DNA of 64,000 bases from contig OZ024862.1 in assembly GCA_964017155.1 (NCBI GenBank), forward strand, positions 33,238,691 through 33,302,690, written 5' to 3'. The first letter of the stretch is position 1, and every line of letters begins with the position of its first letter. Under the pieces are notes generated by a model, which saw only the letters and a program-made list of their open reading frames with translations, did no database searches and was not told the DNA's origin. This DNA comes from Oasisia sp. SBJ-2009 (Eukaryota; Annelida; Polychaeta; Sabellida; Siboglinidae). Positions 36,399-48,779 of this stretch are shown here, piece by piece. The position numbers and the translations under genes were made by a program.

Positions 36399-38345
36399 AT
36401 GGCCGCTTCCTTTGACGCGCCGCAATATAAGTTATTATTCGAAAAATCAAATTTTGCAGCAGAAAAATCGTCCCATAAATATATAGTAGACAAACATTTC
36501 TTCAATCATGGAGTACGTATACTTGTCAAACCGTTAGTTATGATACTAGTTCGTACATTGGACATACACTCTTTTTTGGGCGATAATGAGTATGTAAAGC
36601 TATTCACGACATGTTGGAGAGTGTCCATCATGTGGTTGACGGCATAGGCATGATCAGAGGCATGCCATGGGTCGTATAAGAAGAAGACATACACAGAAAT
36701 TGAGCTGTTTTGACAAGGATACCTGTCACACATAAATATGTTACATTTCTTACTATCACACACCAATTTCAGACCAATCAGTTAAGTTAAAAATTAGATA
36801 AACATTCCTTATTAAAATGGAACCGTTTGTAACACTGGGTCAGGTCAGTCAACAGTATCATCATGACATGCATGTGGCTTGTTCATACTTAATTTTTAAA
36901 GCACTTGGAAGATTCTCGTGAAATCTCAGTTTCTGACGGCTGACATTGATGACTGCCTCTGTCTCTGATGCATCACTGGTTAAGGCGTGGAGCTTTTCTG
37001 ACATGGTCACTGCAGTCATTGCAGTGTTGCATCAAATGGCCTTGATTCATTATTATATGAATATGCCAGCTCGTTTCTTATATTCCATTCGATTCAGAGT
37101 CACGTTTTTAACAACTGTTATAATGCCAAACAGTGCACCATGCGGATAAAAAAAGTTGTACTTACCCTTATAGCACTAAAAGAAATTTGGTGACACAAAC
37201 TGGAACAATACACACTGTATTTATAGACTGGCAAATTTGGCTGAGTTGGCATTGGTGATGTCAGCTGTCCTGTTACAATGGAGCTGCCCATGTCCAATAA
37301 TATTCTATGATGTTATTCTAGTAAATTTCTGGCATAACATTTCCTGATTGTTGTTACTAACATTTGGTATTTAATGTAGCTCTGATTCAGGGGATTTATT
37401 TTGTAAATAAAAATAATGCTGATTTTTAAATGGTGTGGTAAGATGGGATTGGCATGATACAGATTATTGTCCAAATCTGACTAAGTTATGCTGCAAGAAA
37501 ACAGCAATTTAGCTGGTGTCATGTTCTGCAGTGGTAGGCCTCCTTTACAGGTGAATATATAAATGTGTTTACTAAGATGGAAAATCATCCCAGTTTTAAT
37601 AAATTATGATGTTTTGCAGATTGACATACTTATGCCAGATACTGGCAAATGTCCTGATGACCTGTTGAAGGACATCTCAGCACAACAAGTATATCTCGTC
37701 AAGAACCTGCCTCTCGGCAGGCTGATTAACGTAGAGTTCATCGAAGCCTTTGTTAAAAGAGGTAACTAATCTCTTGTTTCAACAATACATTGTAGCATAA
37801 CGCATCATCAAATTCATAGCACGGATTAGTTCATTTGTAAAGTTGACACTTTGTTATGAAACTTGTACTAACAGCCTTTCAACCTGTTGTTAGGTGCTAA
37901 TTATTTATTGTACATGTACTCAGCACCATGTGAACAACCTGCTCAAATGCGACTATGACTTATAAACCTGCTCAAATAAGACCATAACTTATTTCTGGTG
38001 ATGTTGGACAGCTACTCAGTCATACCTGCGATTAAACCAATCTCGGTAGTTTTTGTAATTTCTGTGGAACTGACAGGTATTTTTATAATGTTCCACATTT
38101 ATACTTGCAGGAGATATGTACATGATATCGGAAGGGACACAAATAGACATAGAGACATGTGTCGCGGTCATTCCTACAGGTAAGCGTGTTTGTCATCCAG
38201 TCTCCAGGTGGCGCCACCTTTCAACAATAGCCATCCTTTGATTGTTGATGGGGGTAAGAAATATATTTAAAAAAAAATGAATATTTGCTAAAAATGAGTA
38301 CCCCCGTGGTAACTATTATTGGTTGCATGTTTTGGAACATGGGGA

Positions 38346-38381
<36 letters not shown>

Positions 38382-41300
38382 TTATTGTTTGTGTTAAAGA
38401 CTTTGTTGTGTTTGCTGTGCAGGAGAACTTATGTTAAACGTGGACAAGGACACATACGAGAAGATGGGCCTGGAAGGAAAGCCATCCCTGTTCAATGGCA
38501 AGAGGCGGCGGAAATATGGTGAACACGTTAAACTAGCTGTATAGTTCATACAAATTATCTGTACAAATTACGCCATCTTTGTAAAGCAATTAAAAGAGGG
38601 TACCTTTCCTTGTTCAAATTATCAAAACAATTTGTTTTAATATAATTTTTGGCATAATTACAACAATGTACTAGAACTAAACCGCCTCAATCAGACATAA
38701 TATGGCAAGGTGACTGCCTATTAACACTTATAGCTCTAGACCAAGTCTTTTGATGCCAAATCTGGAGGAATCTGACATAAATGCCACTTGATAAGATGCC
38801 CTTTAAAAAAATTCATAATTTTTGATACGTACATTAAATAGTTGACACAACACTAGTTGAGGAATGCAGGTCTCGTGAGTTTTCATTTTTTTGGCAACAG
38901 GGAAACACAATATCAATCACAATGGTAGCTGCCAACTACATTCAGTTTCTGTGTTTTTACTGTTGCATTTTGAGATGATCTTGAAATTTCTCCCCAGTGG
39001 TGACCATTGACCTAATTGCGCCACACTTCAAGCCCGAAAAGAAGAACTACCAAAGAGTGCTCCGAAGCTTCACCGAGTTCTTAGATCTACAGTTTGACTT
39101 CCTCATCACCTGGCTACCAAACGGTGCGTGTCCTCCAGTAGTCTCGCTTAACCGACTGTCGGTCGGCTGCGGAACTACGCCGAGAAGACAGTCTGGTGAC
39201 ATTTGCCGGCTTTTGTTTGGTATCCGCGTGATCTATAAAATGCTGCCACCTCACGGACACTGCCGTAATATTTTTTTAAATAAATAACTGCAAATTTGTA
39301 TTTCTATTTATTTTGGGTTAATATAAGTTTAATTTTTAATAGTTTTTATAATACAGCATTATTTGATCAAAAGGTTTCCTTATTTAATTTGTATGCTATC
39401 CGTGTCGGGCTAGACAATGCTGCCACCTCACGGATACTGGTTAATCCTGCCGTAATTCTTATTTTATAAACAACGGTAAATTTGAATTGTTACTTACTGT
39501 TGTGTTAATATAAGTTCAATGGTGAATACTTTTCAAATGATATTATTATCTTGTAAAACTATATCGTTATTTAAATTTTTATTTCATAGTTGGCCTGAGA
39601 GCCAATCAGCGTCTCTACCCTATTCTGGGGTAAGGCTGCCCGGATGTAGAAACTTAAGCATATATACTGTCCCAGGCGTAGTTGAGGGGGCTTAAAAGTG
39701 CTGCCACCTGACGGAGTCTGGGTAACCGAGGCTAGTCCTCCAGCAGACCCTATCAAACCACCCCTCTCTGTCCATTACCCAGAAGCCTCGACTCAAACTA
39801 GTATTAGCAGGAAGTTCATGTATACTTCATCCCACTTGCTAGCTTTGTTGTGGCAACAAAATGTGCTTACCCAAGTTCAAAGAGCATGCACTTGCAGTTA
39901 GAATAATTTGCCTCCACTACAGTTGACCATTCGGTCGTGTTATATACTTGTAATATGAACGTTATGTGGGTAAAATCGCAAATTGTGAAGTGCTTTGGAA
40001 AATGTAATTTAGCAGGCAGCCTATTGTTGGTATAATCATTCTAATTATTATAATAATTATAACAATAATACTTATTACTACTAGTTAAATATGACTAAAA
40101 TATTCAAGATTTAAACAATGTGAAGACGTCTCTTGCGACTCCGGATTCACTGCCATCTGACAGTTAGTCGATTAATTATCTACCACCAAACCATCTTGGC
40201 AAAGTCTCACAGCTGGGCGAGAATAAAAATAATTAGACTGGGAGAAGAACAGAAAAATTCTGATATTTTGAATTACATGATTGGTAAAGGGTCAATTAAA
40301 ATGTTGAACAAATTCACATTTACTACGTACCATTTTGCACAGTCGTATCAGTAACACATTCCTTTCTCTTTGCAGATGAGTCTATCAGCCCTAGTTCTAT
40401 AGGTGCCTACTTTAGCAACAATGGCTATGAATGCACACAGTGTAGGCAGACACAGCGGACCAAGAAGATGATGGCGTCGTGTCCGGTGATTCGCAGTGAA
40501 TGCACAAAAGGGGGTGCAGATGCTTGTGATTATGAACAATTCTACGAGTGGCTTGGGGCAGTGGCATGTGGCATCGACTGGTGAGAAACTGATGCCAGTA
40601 CAGTGTTGGAATTGTTACTGTTGCAGTAGTTTTGTGATCGCTTTGTTGTCCCAAACCTTAAGTTACAACTTTACCTTGGAGGCAGGCAATTAAAAGTGCT
40701 GAATCCATGAAGTTTGTTAATAAGGTTGACTAATGTTGTGTTGATAAATAAAGAATTAAATAATAAAGTTGAAAACAAATCTGCAAGACAACTTGTTATA
40801 CTCCAATAGTGTTTGTAAATGTGCTTTTTCAAACTTTTCTTTTTTATCAATCTAGCATTAACAATCATATATAATATTGTCATATATATACTGTTTGCAG
40901 ATGGGGTTTTTTCAGACTTGTTTTATTATTTATGTATCAACCTTACATTAACAATCATAGATATAACATACACCAAGAAATTTGTACTCCAGATTTTTTT
41001 GGTTACGTGTATATTTCCTGTTTGTGGTTTATGTTCCTACTGACAATTGTGTGAATTTTCTGTCATACCTGACATCATTGTTGGTGTTGCAAATGTGGAT
41101 AGTTTGACAATGTGGTATGTGTCTGTGTTGCCAGCATGGAGGGGGGTCCAGAGAACTACCTCAGCTCCTTCTGCTGTCCCACCCCCCGCACCCCCACAGT
41201 GTCATGTGTCACTTGTAAAGTACGCGGCGGGCTCATCACCACGGAGAGTGTCACCAACATTCTCGACAAACTCAGGTACAACTTTCACCATCAGAAATCC

Positions 41301-42104
41301 CTTTAAAGGTGTTTCCGTTGATAAGCTTTAAACAAGTTATAGTCTATGGTATTGGTGTCAAGTCCCTTACCAATCCTAAGGTGTGGAATGTAATGTTTTG
41401 AGTAATTACAATTGCTACAAAAATGCACCATGTTATCAAATCATTACCCACATTGCTACTTTGTCAACATCCACACGCGACAGTAGTGTACTACTGTCAA
41501 AGTGCATTCATGTCGGTTTCACCCAGTGGATGGTACCATTGTGCCTATTGATTTCCCCATGTTGGAAATAAAAACAGCCTTGATTCCTTTAAGAGCAATA
41601 TCCAGACTTTGCATTATTCCACTTTTTATATATAACTAGTTCTTTTGCACGCATTACTGTTTACATGCACTAATTACTGTTCTGATACATTGCATTGCAC
41701 CCAAAAAAAATAAAAATATTTCTGATTTTTCCTTTTCGCCCGCCTGTATCCTCAGCATGTTGAGACTAGGCGGTATCCGGAAGAAGAAGATATGATGAAT
41801 TGGGAATGTTATACATTTTAGGCTGTTGTGAACTGAAGTGCAACTCTGTGTTGGAATAAAAATGTTTCACGTCATGTAAGACCACTGATATCTGATGAAT
41901 GTACTTTGTAGAGGCCACGTGAAGACGTGCCACTGCCCATGGTTCAGTCTCACAGTGCATGGATTTGTCGACTCCCCCGTCTCATGGGGTAAACATGAGC
42001 ATGGTTTCTTCATGGGGGGAGACAACACGTACACCTACGTTGGGTTCAGCAGTGATGACTACTGGTTGTACAGAGCCATGGCCACGCACGATGTCTGCTC
42101 CTAA
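36399..42104 (+). CDS. RPP40: RPP40, ribonuclease P/MRP subunit p40 (8 coding exons)
   Basis: Rpp40 is a protein subunit of nuclear RNase P (tRNA 5' maturation) and RNase MRP. Exons: 36399-36512, 37620-37761, 38111-38179, 38423-38518, 38998-39123, 40376-40580, 41135-41275 and 41912-42104. All introns are GT-AG with phases matched, giving 361 residues (human 363). Diagnostic blocks: LFEKSNFAAEKSSHKYIV (exon 1), VYLVKNLPLGRLI (exon 2), LNVDKDTYEKMGLEG (exon 4), EWLGAVACGID (exon 6), LSSFCCPTP (exon 7) and GFVDSPVSWGKHEHGF (exon 8). The start has a strong context and no alternative upstream Met. Exon 6 encodes an unusually Cys/Lys-rich stretch (CTQCRQTQRTKK) not typical of the human protein. Intron 5 carries a complete 596-bp transposon (39139-39734). 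The gene is divergent from ANKS6. Confidence 0.96.
39139..39734 (-). mobile_element. Intact 596-bp non-autonomous element with 9-bp target duplication
   Basis: It is flanked by perfect direct repeats GTCCTCCAG (39130-39138 and 39735-39743). On the minus strand it starts TAGCCTCGGTTACCC; the opposite end reads TAGTCTCGCTTAACCG inward, an imperfect terminal inverted repeat. A module gctgccacctcacgga recurs three times (about 39241, 39419, 39701). It has no coding capacity. A second member at 50440-57578 has its own perfect 9-bp duplication. The 9-bp duplication would fit Mutator- or Merlin-like elements, but the superfamily is not proven. Confidence 0.88.
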
Positions 42105-42111
42105 CTGTTGC

Positions 42112-42117
42112 AATAAA
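42112..42117 (+). terminator. RPP40: RPP40 poly(A) signal
   Basis: AATAAA only 7 bp after the RPP40 stop, implying a very short 3' UTR. Another AATAAA lies near 42477. Confidence 0.6.
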
Positions 42118-42119
42118 CA

Positions 42120-42970
42120 CATGGACAGAAAACATGAACACGATTTTGTCTTTTGTTGTAACTTTTATCAAATAATTTCCTAAATCAGGTTGTTTGGATA
42201 CAATGTTTGCCCAACAAAAGCACAAATAACATGCTGTAAGTATCACTGAAAATTAAACAGGATAAACAAAATATTACTAAATAATAAAAAATGTGCCTGG
42301 TTATTTCCCCGCAGTGTCATTTGTGATGGTCATGTGTGGGGATTGCAAGGTCCAGTGTACAAATGCAAAACAATAGTTGCCATTGTACATATATATATAT
42401 TTTACTTTTAAACCTTAAAACCTGTACACACAGTTCAATTAATCTCGGTTATAGCATTGTGCAATGTTTTGTTGTTAATAAATAGATGGCTCTAGTGCTA
42501 TGCATACATTATTCTGGTGCTGATATTCACAAAAGGCAAAACTTCATAAAATGTCATGATCATTCATTCCAAAATGCAACAAGTGTCATAACTGGTGACA
42601 ACTTGTCAGAATAAGTGGCTAAGTGCACTGTTTATGTGGTGATGTTTTTGGTTATTTATTCGACGTGTATTCAGTATGCACTCATGTCCATTTCTTATCA
42701 ACTCTGATCGCTCTCTAGGGTCCCTTCGTAACATATTTCTGTCACAGATGTTTTGTGCTATAAGACAGGTTTCTGCTGCTGCGTTGGCAGAAGTCCAAAC
42801 CGTTTCTTCAACAAGATTCTTCTGCCAAGAATATTTATCATCTGGAGAGAATTTGGCTGGATGAGCAGAATTCGTTGGCTAGTTAGACGGTGATGTTTTC
42901 TGCAAAAACAAACACTTGAATAATTATTATGAAACATACTGAAGATGACAATAATAAATACTATATTATA
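42120..42970. other. Intergenic, nothing recognised
   Basis: Between RPP40 and the gypsy element I find no exon, RNA gene or recognisable repeat apart from a short TA run near 42390. Confidence 0.4.
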
Positions 42971-44470
42971 TATTCTCGTCAGGAGACGTGGTTCGCATAA
43001 TTGTTGGCGTCTTACCTGCCACTATAATGAGCCGTCAACTTCTAATAATTATTTTCGTTTTGTAAACATCTGTACCGCAACGATTGGTGACTTCCGTAAG
43101 CCTATCGCACGTTGATTAAAGCTAATTTAGTCATTAACTACGTCAGAAATGTTTGGCACACCCAATGTAGAAACCAACGATTACGTGTCTGTTTCGGTGA
43201 AGTGTTATTGACGTTGCAACATAATATATAAACAAACATTATACGCAAGCACTTTTTAATGGTGTAACCCAGTTGGCTTCGAAAAATATCTGATAATCAT
43301 AAGGCCTTATTATTTATATAACTACGCGTAGGCAGAACGCGTATACAATTACTGCCTTTGCGGTTAATGTGTTTGCACTTATCTTGTAGAGAGGCACCAG
43401 TGTTTCCGTTCCTGTCCTGATTGTACTATTCAAAATCTTTGTCGACTCTTATTAATGAGTTGCCGTGTGGTATAATTAAGGTCAACATGATCTAAGATTC
43501 ACATATCATTAAAGAACAGTCGTGGTGGCTTAATGTTAACACGATTACGGAGGTCAGGCGAGGCCACGGCGACATCGGAATGTCAACAACAACAACTTGT
43601 AAAGAACCACCGCTTATATTTTAATATTTAATTATATAATCACAATGTACTGGCTACCAGGCTACCAGATATGTAGAAATAAGCTGACTAAGACAATTTT
43701 TTATACAATTGTGCACTGGCTACTAGACATGTAGAAACACGTTTACTCAGACAACATAGTTCACATAGGAAGGCAGAATCGTTTATACGAAGGACGAGGG
43801 ATAGTGACTGCCGGTACCGGTCCGGTCAAGCCTTGTATGTGATTAATGGCCCAGTTGTGGGTTAGGGTTGGTCTGAGCCACTTTGAAGGACAATACGTAG
43901 ATTATGCGTTGCAACGGGTCAGGGTTACGACTTACGCATGTGCAGTTAGCTACAGATGTGAGGGAAACAGACTGATCTGGGAGAACTGATGCCATCTCGA
44001 AGGACAATACGTGGATTATACGTCGCAGCGGTCAGGGTTACGCATGTGCAGTTAGAGGGAAGCAGACTAATCTGGGATAGATTAGGGATTTTAAAAGGGG
44101 AGGATTTTAGCAGAGGGGAAGAGATCGAATGCGTACGAAGACGATTGCGGTCTACCATTTTGGCGTTTAAAATTGCTTTACTAATATGAGACGGTTGCTC
44201 ATATTTTTCACGGAAGTCTAAATTGTACGGTGATCTTTAAACATGTAACTTGTAGAGGTTTTGCAGAAGTCCCGAAGTACAGTAGGGCACTCAAAGTCTT
44301 GATATCAGATCTTAAAATATATATTGCCAACGCAATACGTACTCTGTCTACCTAGTTGTATGTATGACGATGAACTCTTTTCAGTATGAATACATTCGAA
44401 GCCGAACCTTGGACGAGCGTTTCTTACTTCACGAGCTAAAATCAGGGGTGTAATTCTAATTATGGCGAGC

Positions 44471-45930
44471 TCATCTACTAGACACATTCTCATCATTTCC
44501 TACACACCGTGAGGATGACCACCCCACGCACGCGACACAAACGGGGTGCAACCTTACAAACTGGTTGTCGTTGACCGGTCTGTTGGGAGATTGGCGCTCG
44601 GGTGACCGAATCACCTCCGTTTGATCATCAGCAAGGGGCACCAATTCGTTGGTTGACCTCAGTTGTCGTCTGTTGCGCCGATAGGTGTGACCCGCGACCT
44701 CCACGATGTAGGACCGTTGTCCTAACACACGTCCACACACACCCAGACTCCAAGTGTTGCGTCCAGGCAACTTTATCTGCACAGTCTGCATATCCAGCGT
44801 ACACTTAACTCTTTCAGGGGCATTGAGTGTGTGTCGTAACGTCGTTGGTATTTCTGCTTTCTTTTTTTGATTGATTGCGTCACTGACATTTCTCCCTTGT
44901 ACTTCTGGTGCACTGTGACTGTCTCGAGTCGGCAACAGTGTCCTAGTGCGGCGTGACGTCAGACGTTGCGCTGGTGTACTTTCCAAGCCTTCTGTTGGTG
45001 TGCTCGCGCACTCCAGAATGTTGCTGTTTTCACAGCGTTCTCTGCTTTCCCGTTGCTTTACGCGTAACGCGGGCAATCTGTTGCAACCTTGGCCCACGGC
45101 AGATGGGGGAACTCATGTGTTTGTAGCTCCTCGCGACACTATTCCAGCCTGTGTGCGTTGCAAACGTCGCACTTGCTGACGTGGTCCTTCACGTCAGCGT
45201 TCATACCGGGCCAATAGATGACCTCGCGCGCCCTGCGCAGGCATCCCTCTACACCACCATGTCCCTGATGTATTTGTTTGATAATTTCCGCTCGCATCAT
45301 ACGGGGGATTACTAGCCTGTCGCCCTTGAAGACTAGTCCATCTTCAGCTAACAGTTCGTCCTTGAACTGCAAACACCGCTTTAGTACAACATTTATAGTA
45401 CTCACGGTTGGCCACCCTGTCTTGATGGCCTTCTCAAGCTCCTAAAACATTCCTCGTGGCGTGTTGCAGCTCGATCAGCTTCTGTTCAGGGAGCATCTTG
45501 TTCTCCCTGTACATACTCTACTCCGAGTCGTCCTTTTTATTGACATCACTCTCAATATCTCGTTTCGTTTCTGTATTGTACGCTCGGCTCAACGTATCGG
45601 CCACATACATCTCTTGTACCTCATTTCAAGTGGGTACTTCTGCAGTCGCAGTCTCATGCGCTGCAAACGTTTAGGTGCCATATGTAATTCTTTCTTGAAA
45701 ATACTTTCAAGCGGTTTGTGGTCTGTTTCAACGTGGACCACATCTCGTCCATAGATCTAGTCGTTGAAACTCTCTCATGCGAACACTAACGCCAACAATT
45801 CCTTTTCGATCGGAGCATAGTTCTGTTCAGTATCTGTCAATGTACCAAAATAACATGGCAGGGTTCTCTTTTCCCAGACCAGATGGCCCAAGAAATTATA
45901 GGCTAGTTTGTAACCGCTAGAAATATTGAC
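44471..45930 (-). pseudogene. Ty3/gypsy pol remnant (RNase H, integrase)
   Basis: In transcription order: an RNase H-like block at about 45930-45560 with the family phrases IEKELLALVFA, VETDHKPLESI and APKRLQRMRLRLQKYPLE, broken by frameshifts; an open frame 45405-45139 with the integrase HHCC zinc-binding module (QIHQGHGG then CDVCNAH); then an open frame 45097-44471 whose latter half is the pol C terminus (VAGHTYRRNRRQLR). The integrase catalytic DDE core should lie between the last two frames but only 41 bp remain there, so the core is deleted. Not functional. Confidence 0.85.
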
Positions 45931-46084
45931 AAGGTGCCAATGAACTTTTGGACCCCTTTGGCGGGTCTCTTCGCGGGGTAAACAGTCCTCCTTGTAATTA
46001 CATAATTATTAGCCTGCATACAAAACTTAGGAGCCCTAAATATACTAATAGTTGTAAATACATGTATGTTATCCCTGAACAATA

Positions 46085-46166
46085 TCTACACACGCATGCA
46101 TGCATGCGTGCGCGCACGCACCCACACCCACACACACACACGCACACGCACACACACACACACTTA
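46085..46166. repeat. CA/CGCA-rich simple repeat
   Basis: Mixed (ca)n and (cgca)n inside the gypsy element's internal region near its 5' LTR. Confidence 0.85.
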
Positions 46167-47036
46167 CGTCTGTTTATGTGTGTAGGCCTACCATTGCAAT
46201 ATAAAAGTTTACTTAGTGACAACCAGTCTTACTTGAAACAGGTTAACTGCACTATAATAGTAGGTCTATATACACGGGATTGTCAGGAGACGTGGTTCGT
46301 AAAACCGTTGACGTTTTATCTGCCACTATAATGAGCCGTCAACTTCTAATAATTATTTTCGTTTTGTAAACATCTGTACCGTAGCGATTGGTGATTTCCG
46401 TAAGCATATCGCACGTTAATTAACGCTAATTTAGTCATTAAACACGTCAGAAATATTTGGCACACCCAGTGTAGAAACCAACGATTACGTGTCTGTTTCG
46501 GCGAAATGTTATGGACGTTGCATTGATTGTATACGCATTCTGTGTACGCGTAGCGATATAAATGATAATTATTATGATATTTGTGCTGGTATAAGCCAGG
46601 TCCGGCTGCATTGCAGTATCTTACCAGACATTGTTCGATGTGCTACACCATTTAAAACGTGCTTGTTTATAATTAATATGTTCACAACTATAGTTGCTTA
46701 CCTAATGGCAATTATGCTCCAAACAGTGGTTATTATATTCTGTTGCAACCGCCTGCCTGTGCGGAAAATGGTTTTGCACTTATCTTGTAGACAGACACCA
46801 ATGTTTATGTGCCTGTCTTGATTGTGCTATTCAAAGCCTTTGTCGACTCTAATTACCGTTACAGAGGAACAGAACAACTTTGCTTAATGCAGGTTATTGT
46901 GTTCCGCGCATGTATAAACCAGTTAATTCTAGGCAATACCTAATCGTATTTGAATTGATTGATAATATTCAAACATGGACGAACAATAAAGACTTGCTTT
47001 GATGTCCAACGATTATTGCTGCGTGACAATGTTGAA

Positions 47037-47038
<2 letters not shown>

Positions 47039-47087
<49 letters not shown>

Positions 47088-47123
47088 TTTGTGCGTGCGT
47101 GCGCGCGTGTGTGCGTGTATGCA

Positions 47124-47154
<31 letters not shown>

Positions 47155-47185
47155 ATGCGTGTGAGCACGCGCGAGAGCGCGCGTA
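47039..47185. repeat. (GT)n followed by (GCGT)n
   Basis: About 22 GT units, then gcgt/tgcg tetramers to about 47185. Artificial Cys/Val-rich and His/Thr-rich frames arise here. Confidence 0.95.
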
Positions 47186-47605
47186 TATACCATAACATAT
47201 GCTTTGTCCTACAGTTGTTGGTAGTGGATAGGAAGAAGGCTCATCCAATAATACCTCAGTACTGCCTATTTTTCGTTAGCTATACAGTTAAACAACGCCT
47301 TACCACACCCTCTTTCTAATGACGTGTGTGCCAAATGCAACATTCACACTGGTGTTCATGTTCACTGATGTGACACCTCCTGGACAGCGGGTCTGGTGAC
47401 AACTGCCGGAACCTGAATATCCACTTTCTTTGTTATTAACTGGGTAAACTTTGGTCACTGTCTGAATTTACTTGCACAGCAATTATGAAAACTAACGATT
47501 GACATCAGGCTATCAACTACCACTAACCACAAGGAACGTTTAATAAAGTTGTTATTCCTTTACCTACCTGTGCATGGTACCACCTAGGATTACTTTAAGT
47601 TCTCT

Positions 47606-48692
47606 TCAAAACATCACGCCACCTCCACTCCATTCAATTCGCTGAAAACAAACAACTGTAGGTATAGCGACATTACAATACTATAAAATCTTATTTTGAT
47701 TCAAAATGTAATTTATTTTATATTTTATTTAACACAGATGCATAATTAACAATTCATATGGAGAAAGAAAAGTAAAATGTTAAGTAGTATGATATGTAGT
47801 CCTTGCGACTGCTTAACACGTCACACTCCACAACCCAGCAGGTTCCAGTACCATCTTGACTTCTTTGAAAAATTCTCAGCCACACAGCACTTATTGCGGA
47901 CAGACTTCACATATCCACCAAACGAGTGACAGAAACAGGTTTGATGATTTTAACACTCAAAGAGAAGCACAACATGTTATTTAAATTTCTTAATAATGAT
48001 CACCAGATAACACAGTTTTTGTGTTGAGAAATAGACAGAACCATAATGGGTGGACATTTCAGCGAAGGGGAGTGACACAAAAACAAAGAGGAGACTCGCC
48101 TTGCTTGTCTTATACAGATGAAAGATAAATACTGATATGCACGCACCTGCTGTGGCTCTACGAAGGCGAGCCAGTCGGACGGATATATGGGCAGTACACC
48201 CATCCGGTGGCACTGGTAGATCGCGAACACCAAATGCAGCAGGGTAGCACCGATGTACACCGTCCGAGCAATCGGTGCCTGGTCACCCTTCATCGTCTCG
48301 AACGCTGCAACAACATGGAAGTATGTATACCGTGTTATCAAGTATGTCTATCATAACACGCTGGCTGCACAAATGCATGTTAATAAGCTATATCTTAGTG
48401 TTAGCATGCTTTTAGAAGGAAACTATTTGTTTGCGTAGCAATGTCACACTTCTAAGGCGTGACCGATTACAAATGAGATGTACATTTGCACATATTATTA
48501 TATTACATCACTACATTCCCGTCGGGTCATATCATTTCTATTTCATTTCATGCATGAATATGTTGTAGGTGTAATGTCACAAATGTATGGTGTGTACCAT
48601 GCGAATGTACAATAGAAACCAACATACGATTGTTATCGTTTTGCTTATGATTATAATTGATCGTGGCAGAACAAACTTGGGCTAATGCAGGA

Positions 48693-48779
<87 letters not shown>

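Larger units (their letters stand above)
42974..46850 (-). mobile_element. Degenerate Ty3/gypsy retrotransposon with paired LTRs
   Basis: Direct repeats 42974-43460 and 46268-46850 share long blocks (tcaggagacgtggttcg, ccactataatgagccgtc, gcacttatcttgtaga) and are taken as the two LTRs. Between them the minus strand carries RNase H, integrase zinc-binding and integrase C-terminal remnants in pol order, so the element reads right to left. gag, protease and most of reverse transcriptase are deleted. The LTRs differ by many substitutions and an insertion of about 100 bp, so this is an old copy. A partial duplication of about 115 bp lies at 43880-44090. Confidence 0.82.

Noticed and set aside
42974..46850. 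Possibility that the direct repeats are a segmental duplication
   Set aside because: Pol remnants in correct order and orientation between them make an LTR pair the simpler reading.
46940..47319. Cys/Val-rich and His/Thr-rich frames of about 100 codons
   Set aside because: Artefact of GT and GCGT microsatellites.
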